37,929 nucleotides of DNA from Phycisphaerae bacterium (GTDB lineage Bacteria; Planctomycetota; Phycisphaerae; FEN-1346; JAACEH01). The notes beneath the pieces were generated by a model. It was given only the letters and a program-made list of their open reading frames with translations. It was not told where the DNA came from and did not search any database. The translations under genes and the position numbers were made by a program. This document shows positions 16,704-25,545 of the stretch, one piece after another (within the stretch, counting starts at the first letter, position 1; each line of letters begins with the position of its first letter). Location of the stretch: positions 1-37,929 of the forward strand of contig JAAYDY010000091.1 in assembly GCA_012729015.1 (NCBI GenBank), in the 5' to 3' direction.

Positions 16704-17021
16704 ATGCCACTGACGTTAGGCAAGGCAATCAAAGTGATACGAGAGGCCAAACGGTTTTCGCTGACCCAGCTGGCAACACAAGCGAAGATCAGCAAGCCGT
16801 ACCTGTGCCTCATCGAGAGCGATGCGAGGTCGCCATCGCTCGGGGTCATGGAACGGCTGGGAGCCGCCTTGGGCGTGCCGACGGACGTCCTCATCATGTG
16901 TGCTTCACGCGGGAAAGGGACGCTTGTCAGCAGCGACCAGAGCGCGGATCGCTTGATGACGCTATTCGAGAGGCTGACGGATGTTGAACGTGAACTCCGA
17001 GACTGCCTCAAGAACCGCTGA
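16704..17021 (+). CDS. XRE-family HTH protein of the retron-like locus
   Basis: 105 aa from the ATG at 16704, which has GGAG 6 nt upstream; the longer frame from 16659 has no site. Residues 5-65 are a Cro/CI-type helix-turn-helix (LGKAIKVIREAKRFSLTQLA, QAKISKPYLCLIESDARSPS, LGAALGVPTDVLI), followed by a ~35-residue charged helix (RLMTLFERLTDVERELRDCL). It overlaps the RT gene by 41 bp, so the two are coupled. Retron RTs paired with a small XRE protein are known; I recall this as one of the described retron types (type VI). Here it may repress the locus or serve as the toxin/effector that the RT-DNA restrains. Confidence 0.8.
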   Translation: MPLTLGKAIKVIREAKRFSLTQLATQAKISKPYLCLIESDARSPSLGVMERLGAALGVPTDVLIMCASRGKGTLVSSDQSADRLMTLFERLTDVERELRDCLKNR

Positions 17022-18090
17022 TGCCGGAACCCTCCTGAGAGGGATCACGGTGGAGGCTATCGCACAGGCGTGCGAGACATCGCCAGATGAACTCTGGCGC
17101 CTGGCCCGCAATTCGAAGCTCTTGTTCAAGTTGCCGCGGCAGCAAAGAAAGAAGGGCGGCGGCTTCCGCGTGATCTATCCTCCAACAAAGACCCACAAGC
17201 CCCTCTTGAAACGCATGGCCCGTTTCCTGTCACGACAGATTCCCGTTCACTCAGCCGCCCATGGCGGAGTCAAGGGGCGATCCTCTTTCACCAGCGCCGC
17301 CAAACACCTAGGCGCGACGGTCCTAGTCGTCCGCGACATCGAAGAATGCTATCCTTCGATCGGGCCGCAGGCTCTGGCCAACGCACTGAAGAGGCTGGGT
17401 GCTAGTCCTTCTCTTGCGAAATTCCTTTCCTCTATCATGACCGTGGATGGCCAGATTCCCCAGGGGGGGCCCCTGAGTTCGTTGGCCCTGAACCTGTTCT
17501 TTTACCGCCAGGACGAACACCTCCACAGGAAGGCCCGGCGAGTTAGAGGTGCCTATACGCGGCTGGCGGATGACTTGGTTGCCTCGGTTGGTGACACCGA
17601 AACCGGCGCTGCTATGGGTCGGGAATTTGATTCTGCGATCTCCAGCAGGCATCTGCGGGTCAACGCCAGCAAACGTGCCAAGAAGGGCCTCCTCGGCGGC
17701 GATAAGCTGAAGGAGATTCACAGCCTGATCGTGAACTCACGAAGAGGGCTCCGGCCAAAGGACGAGCACGTCCAGAAGGCCCTACGCTTCCTTCAGAACT
17801 ACTGCCGGCGCTGCCGCAGTGCGACCCCGGCCGACCTCGAATCGTTGGCATACCTGCGCCGGGTGGTCTGCGGATGGATGTATTACATGCGACAGGCCGC
17901 TCGAAGCCCCGCCCGCCACATGCGGAAGCAGATACATCTGGCGGATGCCCGGGTAACTCAGATGCTGAAGAAGCACGCGATCCAAGCCAAGAAGAACAAG
18001 TGGTGGGTGCTTAGCAGCAAACGCAACGAGCCACGGCGCCTTGCCGCTCAGTGGGTCTGGCGCGAAGTCAATGCCGCACGCGCAGGCTAG
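16981..18090 (+). CDS. Retron-type reverse transcriptase
   Basis: 369 aa. RT1 region FRVIYPPTKTHKPLLKRM; then the retron-typical block PVHSAAHGGVKGRSSFTSAA ending in AAKH (the NAxxH position of region X reads SAAKH); Asp119 in VRDIEECYPSI; PQGGPLSSLALNL; and catalytic LADD (195-198) in place of the usual YADD. The thumb motif usually written VTG reads HSL (IHSLIVNSRRGLRPKDEHV). A basic C-terminal thumb of ~130 residues follows. Order and spacing match retron RTs and not group II intron maturases (no HNH or long X domain). The RT would copy part of the upstream RNA into branched ssDNA. The ATG overlaps the XRE gene; a GTG at 17050 with GAGAGG is an alternative start. The Tyr-to-Leu change at the active site is notable. 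Confidence 0.9.
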   Translation: MLNVNSETASRTADAGTLLRGITVEAIAQACETSPDELWRLARNSKLLFKLPRQQRKKGGGFRVIYPPTKTHKPLLKRMARFLSRQIPVHSAAHGGVKGRSSFTSAAKHLGATVLVVRDIEECYPSIGPQALANALKRLGASPSLAKFLSSIMTVDGQIPQGGPLSSLALNLFFYRQDEHLHRKARRVRGAYTRLADDLVASVGDTETGAAMGREFDSAISSRHLRVNASKRAKKGLLGGDKLKEIHSLIVNSRRGLRPKDEHVQKALRFLQNYCRRCRSATPADLESLAYLRRVVCGWMYYMRQAARSPARHMRKQIHLADARVTQMLKKHAIQAKKNKWWVLSSKRNEPRRLAAQWVWREVNAARAG

Positions 18091-18171
18091 GATGAACCCG
18101 TTTGGTGGCCAAGCTGCCGAAGAGGCAGTCGCCACTTGCCAGCTGAGTCTTCAGAATCCCCGGACAATTCC

Positions 18172-18199
18172 TTGCCTTTCCCTCGCCACGTGGCACAAT
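18172..18199 (+). promoter_or_regulatory. Putative promoter of the coiled-coil/XRE gene
   Basis: TTGCCT, 16 bp, CACAAT with TG two bases before the -10. It lies 48 bp before the start codon at 18248. Moderate match only. Confidence 0.4.
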
Positions 18200-18247
18200 C
18201 ATCCGGCAACATTGGCACCCGCCGTCATGCCGTTATCGGAGGAAGTC

Positions 18248-18679
18248 ATGGGAAGACTGGAAGCCACGTTGAAAGCCGAAATCAGTCGCTTGGCCCGCAA
18301 GGAAGTCCGCGCCATGATCGCGAAGCCTGCCGAGGAGGTCCGGCGGCTACGGCAGCGCGTGGCCTCACTGGAGCGTGATCTCCGCTCGGCCAAGGCCGCC
18401 CGCGCCGAAGAGCGGGCCAAGGCCAAGGTCAGAACGGCGGTCCAGGCCGTGGCCAGCAACGAGACGCCGACAGTCCGCATGTCGCCTACGCTCATCCGCT
18501 CGCTGCGGAACCGTCTGGGCATCAGCCAGGCCGACTTGGCCAAACTGGTCGGCGTCAGCACAGTCGCTGTCGGCAACTGGGAATCGGGGAAGTCCAAGCC
18601 GCGGCCGGAGAGCAAGGCACGGGTCGCAGCGTTGAGGGGACTTGGTCGACGCGAGATCAAACGGCTGCTCGCCGGATAG
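18248..18679 (+). CDS. Coiled-coil plus XRE HTH DNA-binding protein
   Basis: 143 aa from the ATG at 18248, which has GGAGGAA 5 nt upstream; earlier in-frame ATGs lack such a site. Residues 1-75 are a charged coiled coil (LKAEISRLARKEVRAM, EEVRRLRQRVASLERDL). Residues ~85-130 are a Cro/CI helix-turn-helix (LGISQADLAKLVGVSTVAVG NWESGKSKPRPES), and the end is basic (RREIKRLLAG). A dimerising coiled coil before an HTH suggests a stand-alone regulator. It lies between the retron-like genes and the DUF499 operon, on the same strand, 317 bp before the latter. It could control either, which I cannot decide from sequence. Confidence 0.8.
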   Translation: MGRLEATLKAEISRLARKEVRAMIAKPAEEVRRLRQRVASLERDLRSAKAARAEERAKAKVRTAVQAVASNETPTVRMSPTLIRSLRNRLGISQADLAKLVGVSTVAVGNWESGKSKPRPESKARVAALRGLGRREIKRLLAG

Positions 18680-18996
18680 CTGACGAACACGAAGCGTTGG
18701 CGCTGTCCCAAGACGTTCTACAGAGACCAACCCAGTGCCCGTCTGCACCACTGCGTTGTCTGCTCGGCGACGGCTTTGCATCTCGGACCTGCGGCAACCG
18801 GACGGCCTCGGCGTTTCTGTCGAGGAAGCACGTCCACTCAACCTTGCTGAGACTAGAGCAGGCAGCGCCGACCTCGTGGCACAATGCTAAAGGTTGCAAA
18901 AGTGGGGATGATGCGGCATAATCAGCCCGCCCAGCCGTTGTGCGGATTTCGATGGACCGAGATTTCAATGATTCGCGGAACGTGAGGAGTTCAGAC
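18680..18996. other. Intergenic region upstream of the DUF499 operon
   Basis: About 317 bp. It carries the operon promoter. The DUF499 frame is open from a GTG at 18940, but the ribosome site sits only before 18997. It shares a short TCGTGGCACAAT-like string with the region upstream of the coiled-coil/XRE gene, which could be a shared operator. Confidence 0.45.
18894..18922 (+). promoter_or_regulatory. Promoter of the DUF499-methylase-helicase operon
   Basis: TTGCAA, 17 bp, CATAAT; start near 18929, about 68 nt before the chosen ATG. Good spacing, with one mismatch in the -10 and two in the -35. Confidence 0.55.
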
Positions 18997-21900
18997 ATGG
19001 GAACCATCTTCGATCTGTGTATTCCGCGGGCGGACGTGATGGAAGGGCGAGTCAAGGACGAGGAGTTTGCCGCCGACCTGGCCAGCGTCGTGAGCGGAAC
19101 TGCGCCGGATGAGTATCGTAAGCCCGAGGTGTTCTTCTCGCACACACACCCGACGCGTGGTTTACGGACGTTGCTGGAAACCGTTTGCCGGCGGCTTTCC
19201 GGCGTTGGCGGAGAGGTCAACTCGGTCATCCGCCTGGACACCCAGTACGGTGGTGGCAAGACGCACAGCCTGATCGCCTTGACGCATGCCGTCCGCGGCA
19301 TGAAGGGTGTCAAGAAGCCCGAGGAGTTTGTCGATCCGAAGCTACTGCCGAAGGGCAAGGTCCGCGTGGCTGCCCTTGATGGCGAGAACTCGGACCCGGC
19401 CAATGGTTTGAAGCTGGAGACCGGGCTTCTCGCCCACAGCCTCTGGGGCCAGATGGCCTACCAGTTGGCCGGCAAAGCCGGTTTCGAACGGGTCCGCAAG
19501 AGCGACGAGACGCACACTGCCCCCGGCGACAAGACCATCGTTGAGCTGTTCGGCGGGGAACCGACTCTGATCCTGCTCGATGAGGTGTCGGTCTATCTCC
19601 GCAAGGTCGCCCGAGTGTTCCCGAACGCAGCCGAACAGTTCACGGCCTTCATGCAGGCCCTTCTCAAGGCGGTCGCTTCGACGCCCAACGTTGCCATGGT
19701 TTTCACCCTGGCCATCCGTAGCGACAACAAGAAGGCGACGGACGCCTACAAGGCCGAACACGAGATCGTGCTCACGGCGTTCGAGGAGGCCGAGAGTATT
19801 GTCTCGCGGAAATCGACCCAGCTCAACCCGACCGAGGAAGACGAAACGGTCGACGTACTCCGCCGCCGCCTGTTCGACCGAGTCGACCGTGATTCAGCCG
19901 ACGAGGTCATCGGTCAGTACTTCTCGCTATGGGATCGGAACAAAGAGCATCTGCCATCGGAGGCGTTCAGCCCCGAGACTCGCGACCAGTTCCGCCATGG
20001 CTATCCGTTCCACCCCGAGACGCTCAGCCTGCTCATCGAGAAAACCAGCAGCCTGTCCACCTTTCAGCGGACGCGCGGGATGCTGCGACTGCTGGCCCGC
20101 ACGATCCACCAGCTCTGGAAGGTCCGCCCGATTGATGCCCTAGCGATCCATCCGCACCACATTGATCCGGGCTTCGGCCAGATCCGCGATGAGATTACCA
20201 CCCGCCTGGGCCAGGGCGCCTTCACGCCGGCGTTGGCCAGCGACGTTGCCTCGGTGCCGGGCCGGGACCCGTCCATCGCCCAGCGGCTGGACCAGGAGAA
20301 CTACGCGGGTCAGCCGCCGGTCACCAGCTACGTCGCCAGGACAATCTTCCTGCACACGTTGGCCTACCCGGAGGACGTCCAGGGCGTCAAGCCCGACCAG
20401 CTCCGCTTTTCCGTGTGCTGCCCGGTCATCGAGCCCACCTTTGTCGAGGCCGCCCGCAAGCGGTTCGCCGAGGACTCGCTCTATTTGGACGACCGGCCTG
20501 GCGCCCCCATGCGGTTCCGCGTCGAGCCCAACCTCACCCAGTTCATCAACCGGGCCACGAGGGACGTTGACCCCGACGATCTCCGCAGCTATCTGAACGA
20601 GCGGATCAAGGACCTGTTCCAGGGCAAAGGCCACGGCTTCGAAATGGTGCCGTTCCCCGCTGGCCCATATGAAGTGCCGGACGAAATCGGCAGCGGCCGA
20701 CCCTATCTGGTGGTGCTGAACTGCGAGGCCTTCACGGTTTCCGAGTCGCCGTCGCAGTTACCCGCCGAGTTGGTCCGCATGGCCACCCGCAAGGGTGTGC
20801 AGGAAGAGCTTCGCTCGCTCCGCAACAATCTGGTCTTCGTCGTCGCCGACGACCGCCAACTCCGCGACATGCGACTGACCTCGCGGCGTCGGCTCGGCCT
20901 CCAGGCCATCGTCAATTCCGACCGCATCCAGGACCTGGCCGAGTATCAACAGCGCCGCGTCCGTGAGGAGTACGAGAAGTCCGGCTCAGCGGTGGCCATC
21001 GCAATCCTTCAGTGCTACCGCCATCTGTTCTACCCCAGCCACGCCCCTCTGGCCGGCAGCGACGCCCAGCTTGGGCACACGGTTATCGAGTTGCAGAACG
21101 CCTCGGACAGCCCTGGCAATGGCCAGGTGCACATCAGGCGGGCATTGCAGGAGCAGAAGAAACTCTTGATGTCTGGCGACCCGCCGGACGCCCCGGCCTA
21201 CGTCCGCGACCAGACACCGCTGAAGACCAAGGGCCAGATCACAACCGTCGAACTGCGCAACGAGTTCCGCAAGGCCCCGAAGCTGTCGATCCTGATGGAC
21301 GACGACCCGCTGATCCGCTGCGTGCGTGTGGGCATCGACACCAACGTCTTCATCTACCGCAAGGGCGACCTGGTATGGGGCAAGGGCGATCCGGCTCCGT
21401 CCATCGAGATTTCCGAGAACGCCTTCGTTCATACCATCGCCAACGCTGCTGAAGCGGGGCTCTGGCCGCGGAAGCCCAAGGAAAAGACGACCGACGGGAC
21501 AGATACTGGCGACACGGGAGGTGATGCGACGGGCGGTGGCGGCGGCACGGGTGGAACCGGGGGCGGCGAAACCACGACAACGACCGAACCGACACTTTCA
21601 GCCGAGGGGCCGCTCAAGCTCGCCCTTACCCGGCTGTTCGAGGCCGCTCGCAAGGGCGAGGTAAAGGCGCTGGCCAGCGTTACGATCCGGGTGTATGAGT
21701 ACAAGGCGGCGTGGGACCTGCACCAGGCGACCGCGACGTTCCGCGACGCCGACGTGTCCTGCTGGTTCGACACCACGATCGGCGCGGATGGTATCGATGA
21801 GTTCATGGTTCAGTTCCGTGGGTCGATGGCCAAGGCCAACCCGGTCAAGTCGTTCCTGGACGCTCAGTTGCGGGCCTCGACCGAGCAGACCTTCACCGGC

Positions 21901-22032
21901 GATTACATCCTGGCCTTCGCCAAACCGCTGGGAACGGACAGTGTAACTGCCGAGGGCTTCATCAAGTCCATGACCAAGTACGGCGGCGGCGAGGCCTATG
22001 TCGAGGCTAGGGCCGCAGCCGAGGAGAAGTAG
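18997..22032 (+). CDS. DUF499 P-loop ATPase, defence-associated
   Basis: 1011 aa from the ATG at 18997 (GAGGAG 7 nt upstream). The N-terminus MGTIFDLCIPRADVMEGRVKDEEFAADL and the Walker A QYGGGKTHS (residues 83-91) with Walker B LILLDEVS (~190) are characteristic of DUF499 (COG1483) AAA ATPases. A helical lid region (~280-420) and a large beta/alpha region follow. A Gly/Thr-rich linker (~845-870, rich in GGTGG and TTTTT) precedes a ~130-residue C-terminal domain. In BREX type 3 the BrxC/PglY ATPase is a DUF499 protein. Here it is first in a four-gene operon with a methylase and a helicase, and probably couples nucleotide state to DNA recognition; that part is inference. Confidence 0.9.
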   Translation: MGTIFDLCIPRADVMEGRVKDEEFAADLASVVSGTAPDEYRKPEVFFSHTHPTRGLRTLLETVCRRLSGVGGEVNSVIRLDTQYGGGKTHSLIALTHAVRGMKGVKKPEEFVDPKLLPKGKVRVAALDGENSDPANGLKLETGLLAHSLWGQMAYQLAGKAGFERVRKSDETHTAPGDKTIVELFGGEPTLILLDEVSVYLRKVARVFPNAAEQFTAFMQALLKAVASTPNVAMVFTLAIRSDNKKATDAYKAEHEIVLTAFEEAESIVSRKSTQLNPTEEDETVDVLRRRLFDRVDRDSADEVIGQYFSLWDRNKEHLPSEAFSPETRDQFRHGYPFHPETLSLLIEKTSSLSTFQRTRGMLRLLARTIHQLWKVRPIDALAIHPHHIDPGFGQIRDEITTRLGQGAFTPALASDVASVPGRDPSIAQRLDQENYAGQPPVTSYVARTIFLHTLAYPEDVQGVKPDQLRFSVCCPVIEPTFVEAARKRFAEDSLYLDDRPGAPMRFRVEPNLTQFINRATRDVDPDDLRSYLNERIKDLFQGKGHGFEMVPFPAGPYEVPDEIGSGRPYLVVLNCEAFTVSESPSQLPAELVRMATRKGVQEELRSLRNNLVFVVADDRQLRDMRLTSRRRLGLQAIVNSDRIQDLAEYQQRRVREEYEKSGSAVAIAILQCYRHLFYPSHAPLAGSDAQLGHTVIELQNASDSPGNGQVHIRRALQEQKKLLMSGDPPDAPAYVRDQTPLKTKGQITTVELRNEFRKAPKLSILMDDDPLIRCVRVGIDTNVFIYRKGDLVWGKGDPAPSIEISENAFVHTIANAAEAGLWPRKPKEKTTDGTDTGDTGGDATGGGGGTGGTGGGETTTTTEPTLSAEGPLKLALTRLFEAARKGEVKALASVTIRVYEYKAAWDLHQATATFRDADVSCWFDTTIGADGIDEFMVQFRGSMAKANPVKSFLDAQLRASTEQTFTGDYILAFAKPLGTDSVTAEGFIKSMTKYGGGEAYVEARAAAEEK

Positions 22033-22033
22033 T

Positions 22034-22489
22034 ATGGTTGCCAACAATGGTCACCAGACCCGTCCGCTGTACCAGCTTCGGGCCAAGGGGCTGCGAGGCA
22101 GCCAGATGGAATTGTCCGTTTGGGAACTGCCCAGCCCGGCGACGCCGCGGTTAAAGCACCCGGAGTGGCTGGCGACGCTGGCTGGCAAGCCGCTGAGCGT
22201 CGTCGAGGTCCGCCTGTTCCGCAAGCTCAAGCAACTCGGCATTCGCGTTGCTTCGCTGCCCAAGGGCGAAGTCAAAACATTCGACCTGACCGAGGAGGAC
22301 GCGCTTGTCCTGGCCCTCCTTTTCCGGACGCTGGCCCCGATGCACAGCATCGACCGCATTCGCGTCGTCTGCGACGGCATCGATAAGCTGACCAAGGAAG
22401 AGGCCGGATACTGGTTGGGCATGGCCGTCCACCGTAAGAATCCCCGCCGCGTGCTGGCAGCCCTGCGGGTGCTGCTGACAGCGTCGTAA
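22034..22489 (+). CDS. Small conserved companion of the DUF499 operon
   Basis: 151 aa; the ATG starts one base after the DUF499 stop and uses GAGGAG inside that gene's end, so translation is coupled. The sequence has a short N-terminal beta block (YQLRAKGLRGSQMELSVWEL), then helices, and ends YWLGMAVHRKNPRRVLAALRVLLTAS. I recognise this as the small protein habitually found between DUF499 and DUF1156 genes (I believe annotated as DUF7680), of unknown biochemistry. It is too small to be an enzyme of a known type and has no metal site. A likely role is as an adaptor between the ATPase and the methylase. Confidence 0.75.
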   Translation: MVANNGHQTRPLYQLRAKGLRGSQMELSVWELPSPATPRLKHPEWLATLAGKPLSVVEVRLFRKLKQLGIRVASLPKGEVKTFDLTEEDALVLALLFRTLAPMHSIDRIRVVCDGIDKLTKEEAGYWLGMAVHRKNPRRVLAALRVLLTAS

Positions 22490-22506
22490 CCGAAAGGACC
22501 AATCGC

Positions 22507-25500
22507 GTGGCGAAGGATTCGAAGGGGAAAGGCAAGCAGCAGATGCCGGCCGGGGCGGCCAGTTCTGACAGGCGGCTGATCGAGGAGTGGTTGCCGATCG
22601 CGGCTCTCAGCGAGGAGAGTATCCGCGAGCGTCGTTCGATGACTGCTCTGCCACCGACCTACTACCTGCACGTATGGTGGGCCCGCCGACCGCTTGTGGC
22701 CAGTCGGGCTGCCGTCTTGGCCAGCCTGCTGCCCGCCGATGCAGATCGCGACCGATTTCTCCACATGCTGGGCATCCACGGCGACCCCGTGGCTGCGAAG
22801 AAGCGGATCGAACAGGCGGCTCGAAACGCCAACCCAGAGACAGGTAAGCGGGAGGATCTGGGCGCCAACCCCTACGGCTATCCGCGTGCCTTCAGCTATG
22901 GGCCGTCAGGAAATGACCTAACTTGGTTGCGTGAGCAGTCATTGGATGGACACAGGCTCGTCCTCGATCCAACCGCCGGTGGCGGAAGTATTCCCTTTGA
23001 GGCGGCTCGGTCTGGATGCGACGTAATTGCCAACGATCTGAACCCTGTAGCGTGGTTGGTCCTGAAGACGACGGTCGACTTCCCGGTCCGATTCGGATGG
23101 GCCTTGGCTGATCGTTATCAGAAACTCTCGGAACGCTTCCTGGAACTTGCTACTCCGCGGTTTGAAGGCGTGTTCAAGGGCGAGAGCTTGGGGACTACCG
23201 TCGACGCATACCTTTGGGCACGAACTATCACCTGCCCATACTGCGGGGGCGTCGTTCCCCTGAGTCCGAACTGGCGACTCAGCAGCAAGGGGGACGGCGT
23301 AAGGTTGATGCCGCATACGGTCGATGGCAACAAGCGGTACTGCCAGTTCGAGATCGTTCAGAAAGTTGAGCATCAATCTGAAGGCACAGTTGACGGTGGT
23401 GACGGAAAGTGCCCATTTCCCGACTGTGGCCGCGTGATCGAGGGCGATGAGATCAAGCGCCAGGCACAGGCTGGGCAGATGGGCGAACAACTGTACGCAG
23501 TAGCCTTTCGAGAGCAACTAGCGAAAACATTCACGGTCGGGCGGCGTGCTAGAACCTCAGTCCGTCGCGGCTTCAGGCCCCCATCGGCGGCGGAACTTCG
23601 TCAAGAAGGCGTTGTCCACATGTTGGAGGCACGGAGACCAGAATGGGAGGCGAGCAACGTGCTTCCGGACGAGGAGATCGATGCTATCTCCAACTACGAT
23701 CGCGGCCACCGGATGTACGGGATGTGTCGATGGGTGGACTTCTTCTCAGCCCGGCAACTCGTCTGCCATGGCATCATCGTAGAGTCGTTTCGGGACCTAA
23801 TGCAGGAATGCAGTTCATCGTTGGGCCGAGAAGGAATTGACGAAGCAGCCCTGAGCTACATCTGTCTGGCAATCGACAAGTTACTTGGTTACAACTCCAG
23901 GTACAGTCAGTGGATAGTTACTCGGGGCGTGGTTGCGCCAACATTCTCCCAACATAACTTCGCGGTGCGATGGAGCTATGCGGAAATGCCCCCCGCTGGA
24001 ACGGGAAAAGGCATCGAGTGGGCGGTTCAGCAAACAGGAAAGGCACTTAACGAGTTGATTTCTCTAGCCACGGCCGAGCGTCGCCCAAGCAATAAGAGGC
24101 AGCCCAAGGGCCTATTTGACAAATCGCCTGTTCCGACTCAGAACAACAAGATCACGATCACTTGCGGTTCGGGCGATAACCTTGTCCATATTGCTAACGG
24201 GAGCGTAGATGTCGTCGTCATGGACCCTCCCTACTACGACAATGTCATGTACGCCGAACTCTCGGACTATTACTACGTGTGGCTCAAGCGGACGGCGGGC
24301 CTGCTCTTTCCTGAGCAATTCTCCAGCTACCTTACCGACAAAGACCGCGAAGCGGTTGCCAACTCAGCCAAGTTCAAGGACTTTTCCAGGGTCAAGGGCA
24401 GCGGGGGAGTCAAGAGGCGCGCCTCCAAAGACTACCAGGAGCGGATGCAGGCGATTTTTGCCGAATGTCGGCGGGTGCTCAAGCGCGACGGCTTGATGAC
24501 GCTGATGTTCACCCATAAGGCCACTGGTGCTTGGGACGCCTTGGCCAAGGGCCTGGTGGAGGCCGGCTTCGTCATTACCGCCAGTTGGCCCATCAGCACC
24601 GAGGCAGAAAGCAGCCTGCACATCAAGGATAAGAATGCCGCCAAGAGCACGATCTTTCTGGTCTGCCGCCCGCGGCAAACGCCGGCGACGGAAGCGGAGA
24701 CGACCTACTGGGAAGATGTGGAGCCGCTGGTCAAGGACGTGGTGCTTGCGCGAGTCGAGGAGTTCGAGAAGGTCGGCATGCGCGGCGTGGACCTCTACTT
24801 GTCGTGCTTCGGCCCGGCGCTCCAGGTGTTCAGCACGCACTGGCCGATGATTCGTGGCCGGCCGGCCCCCAAGCCGATGCCGGCTCGCGGAGCACAGTTC
24901 AAGTTGATCGAGGAAGAGGAATGGGACCCATACGCCGTCCGGCCGGAAGACGCCTTGATGGCCGCCCGGGCGGCGGTGAAGGAGTGGCGTCTGGATCGGA
25001 TCGCCCAGGTGAAGCGCCAGGCGCACTTGGACCCGGTGACCGAGTTCTTCGTGCTGGCGTGGGACGCGTTCGAGTCGCCCCAGTTCCCGGCGGACGAGGC
25101 GCTGAAGTTGTCCCGCGTGGTCGGCGTGAACTTTGACGAGCAGTTGCGGGGTCACATCCTGGAGGTCAAGGGCGGCGACGTGATCATCTGGGACTCGGGT
25201 ACGCGGGCCAAGAAGGGCACGATTGGCAGCGTCAAGGGCGGCGCCGTTCTAAATGCCCTTCACCTTGCGGCCAAGCTGGGGCGCGAGCAGAACACCGGGG
25301 CCGCCAAGGACCTGATCGAACGGGCGGAGTTGTTAAAGGACCAGACGTTCCTGCTGAGCTTGGACGCGGTCCTGAACGTGTTGCCGACGCCGACGATGGT
25401 TGCTGGCTCATCCGTCGTGGTGATGCAGGGCGCTGCGGCCGACGCGGACGCGTTGGAGAAACTGCGGCAACTGGTCTTTTCCCAGGATATCCCGCAGCCG

Positions 25501-25533
25501 AAGCCGTGGATGCTGTTTGACCCGAATGCCTGA
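22507..25533 (+). CDS. DUF1156 adenine-specific DNA methyltransferase
   Basis: 1008 aa from a GTG with AAAGGA 7 nt upstream. Residues ~20-75 are the DUF1156 domain (RLIEEWLPIAALSEESIRER, YYLHVWWARRPLVASRAAVL). The SAM-binding motif I is DPTAGGGSIPFEAARSGCDV (~154) and the catalytic motif is DPPYYDNV (~573), typical of N6-adenine methylases of the COG1743 type. A zinc-ribbon insertion lies between them (CPYCGG ~243, CPFPDCG ~302). The C-terminal third is a specificity-like or scaffold region. It should mark host DNA so that the rest of the operon attacks unmarked DNA. Codon use between about 22,900 and 24,350 is visibly less GC-biased than in the flanks, hinting at a swapped segment. Confidence 0.92.
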   Translation: MAKDSKGKGKQQMPAGAASSDRRLIEEWLPIAALSEESIRERRSMTALPPTYYLHVWWARRPLVASRAAVLASLLPADADRDRFLHMLGIHGDPVAAKKRIEQAARNANPETGKREDLGANPYGYPRAFSYGPSGNDLTWLREQSLDGHRLVLDPTAGGGSIPFEAARSGCDVIANDLNPVAWLVLKTTVDFPVRFGWALADRYQKLSERFLELATPRFEGVFKGESLGTTVDAYLWARTITCPYCGGVVPLSPNWRLSSKGDGVRLMPHTVDGNKRYCQFEIVQKVEHQSEGTVDGGDGKCPFPDCGRVIEGDEIKRQAQAGQMGEQLYAVAFREQLAKTFTVGRRARTSVRRGFRPPSAAELRQEGVVHMLEARRPEWEASNVLPDEEIDAISNYDRGHRMYGMCRWVDFFSARQLVCHGIIVESFRDLMQECSSSLGREGIDEAALSYICLAIDKLLGYNSRYSQWIVTRGVVAPTFSQHNFAVRWSYAEMPPAGTGKGIEWAVQQTGKALNELISLATAERRPSNKRQPKGLFDKSPVPTQNNKITITCGSGDNLVHIANGSVDVVVMDPPYYDNVMYAELSDYYYVWLKRTAGLLFPEQFSSYLTDKDREAVANSAKFKDFSRVKGSGGVKRRASKDYQERMQAIFAECRRVLKRDGLMTLMFTHKATGAWDALAKGLVEAGFVITASWPISTEAESSLHIKDKNAAKSTIFLVCRPRQTPATEAETTYWEDVEPLVKDVVLARVEEFEKVGMRGVDLYLSCFGPALQVFSTHWPMIRGRPAPKPMPARGAQFKLIEEEEWDPYAVRPEDALMAARAAVKEWRLDRIAQVKRQAHLDPVTEFFVLAWDAFESPQFPADEALKLSRVVGVNFDEQLRGHILEVKGGDVIIWDSGTRAKKGTIGSVKGGAVLNALHLAAKLGREQNTGAAKDLIERAELLKDQTFLLSLDAVLNVLPTPTMVAGSSVVVMQGAAADADALEKLRQLVFSQDIPQPKPWMLFDPNA

Positions 25534-25545
25534 GAGGTGCCACCG

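Noticed and set aside
18871..18900. Sigma-54 promoter (TGGCAC...TTGCA)
   Set aside because: The GG and GC elements are 18 bp apart instead of the required 12.
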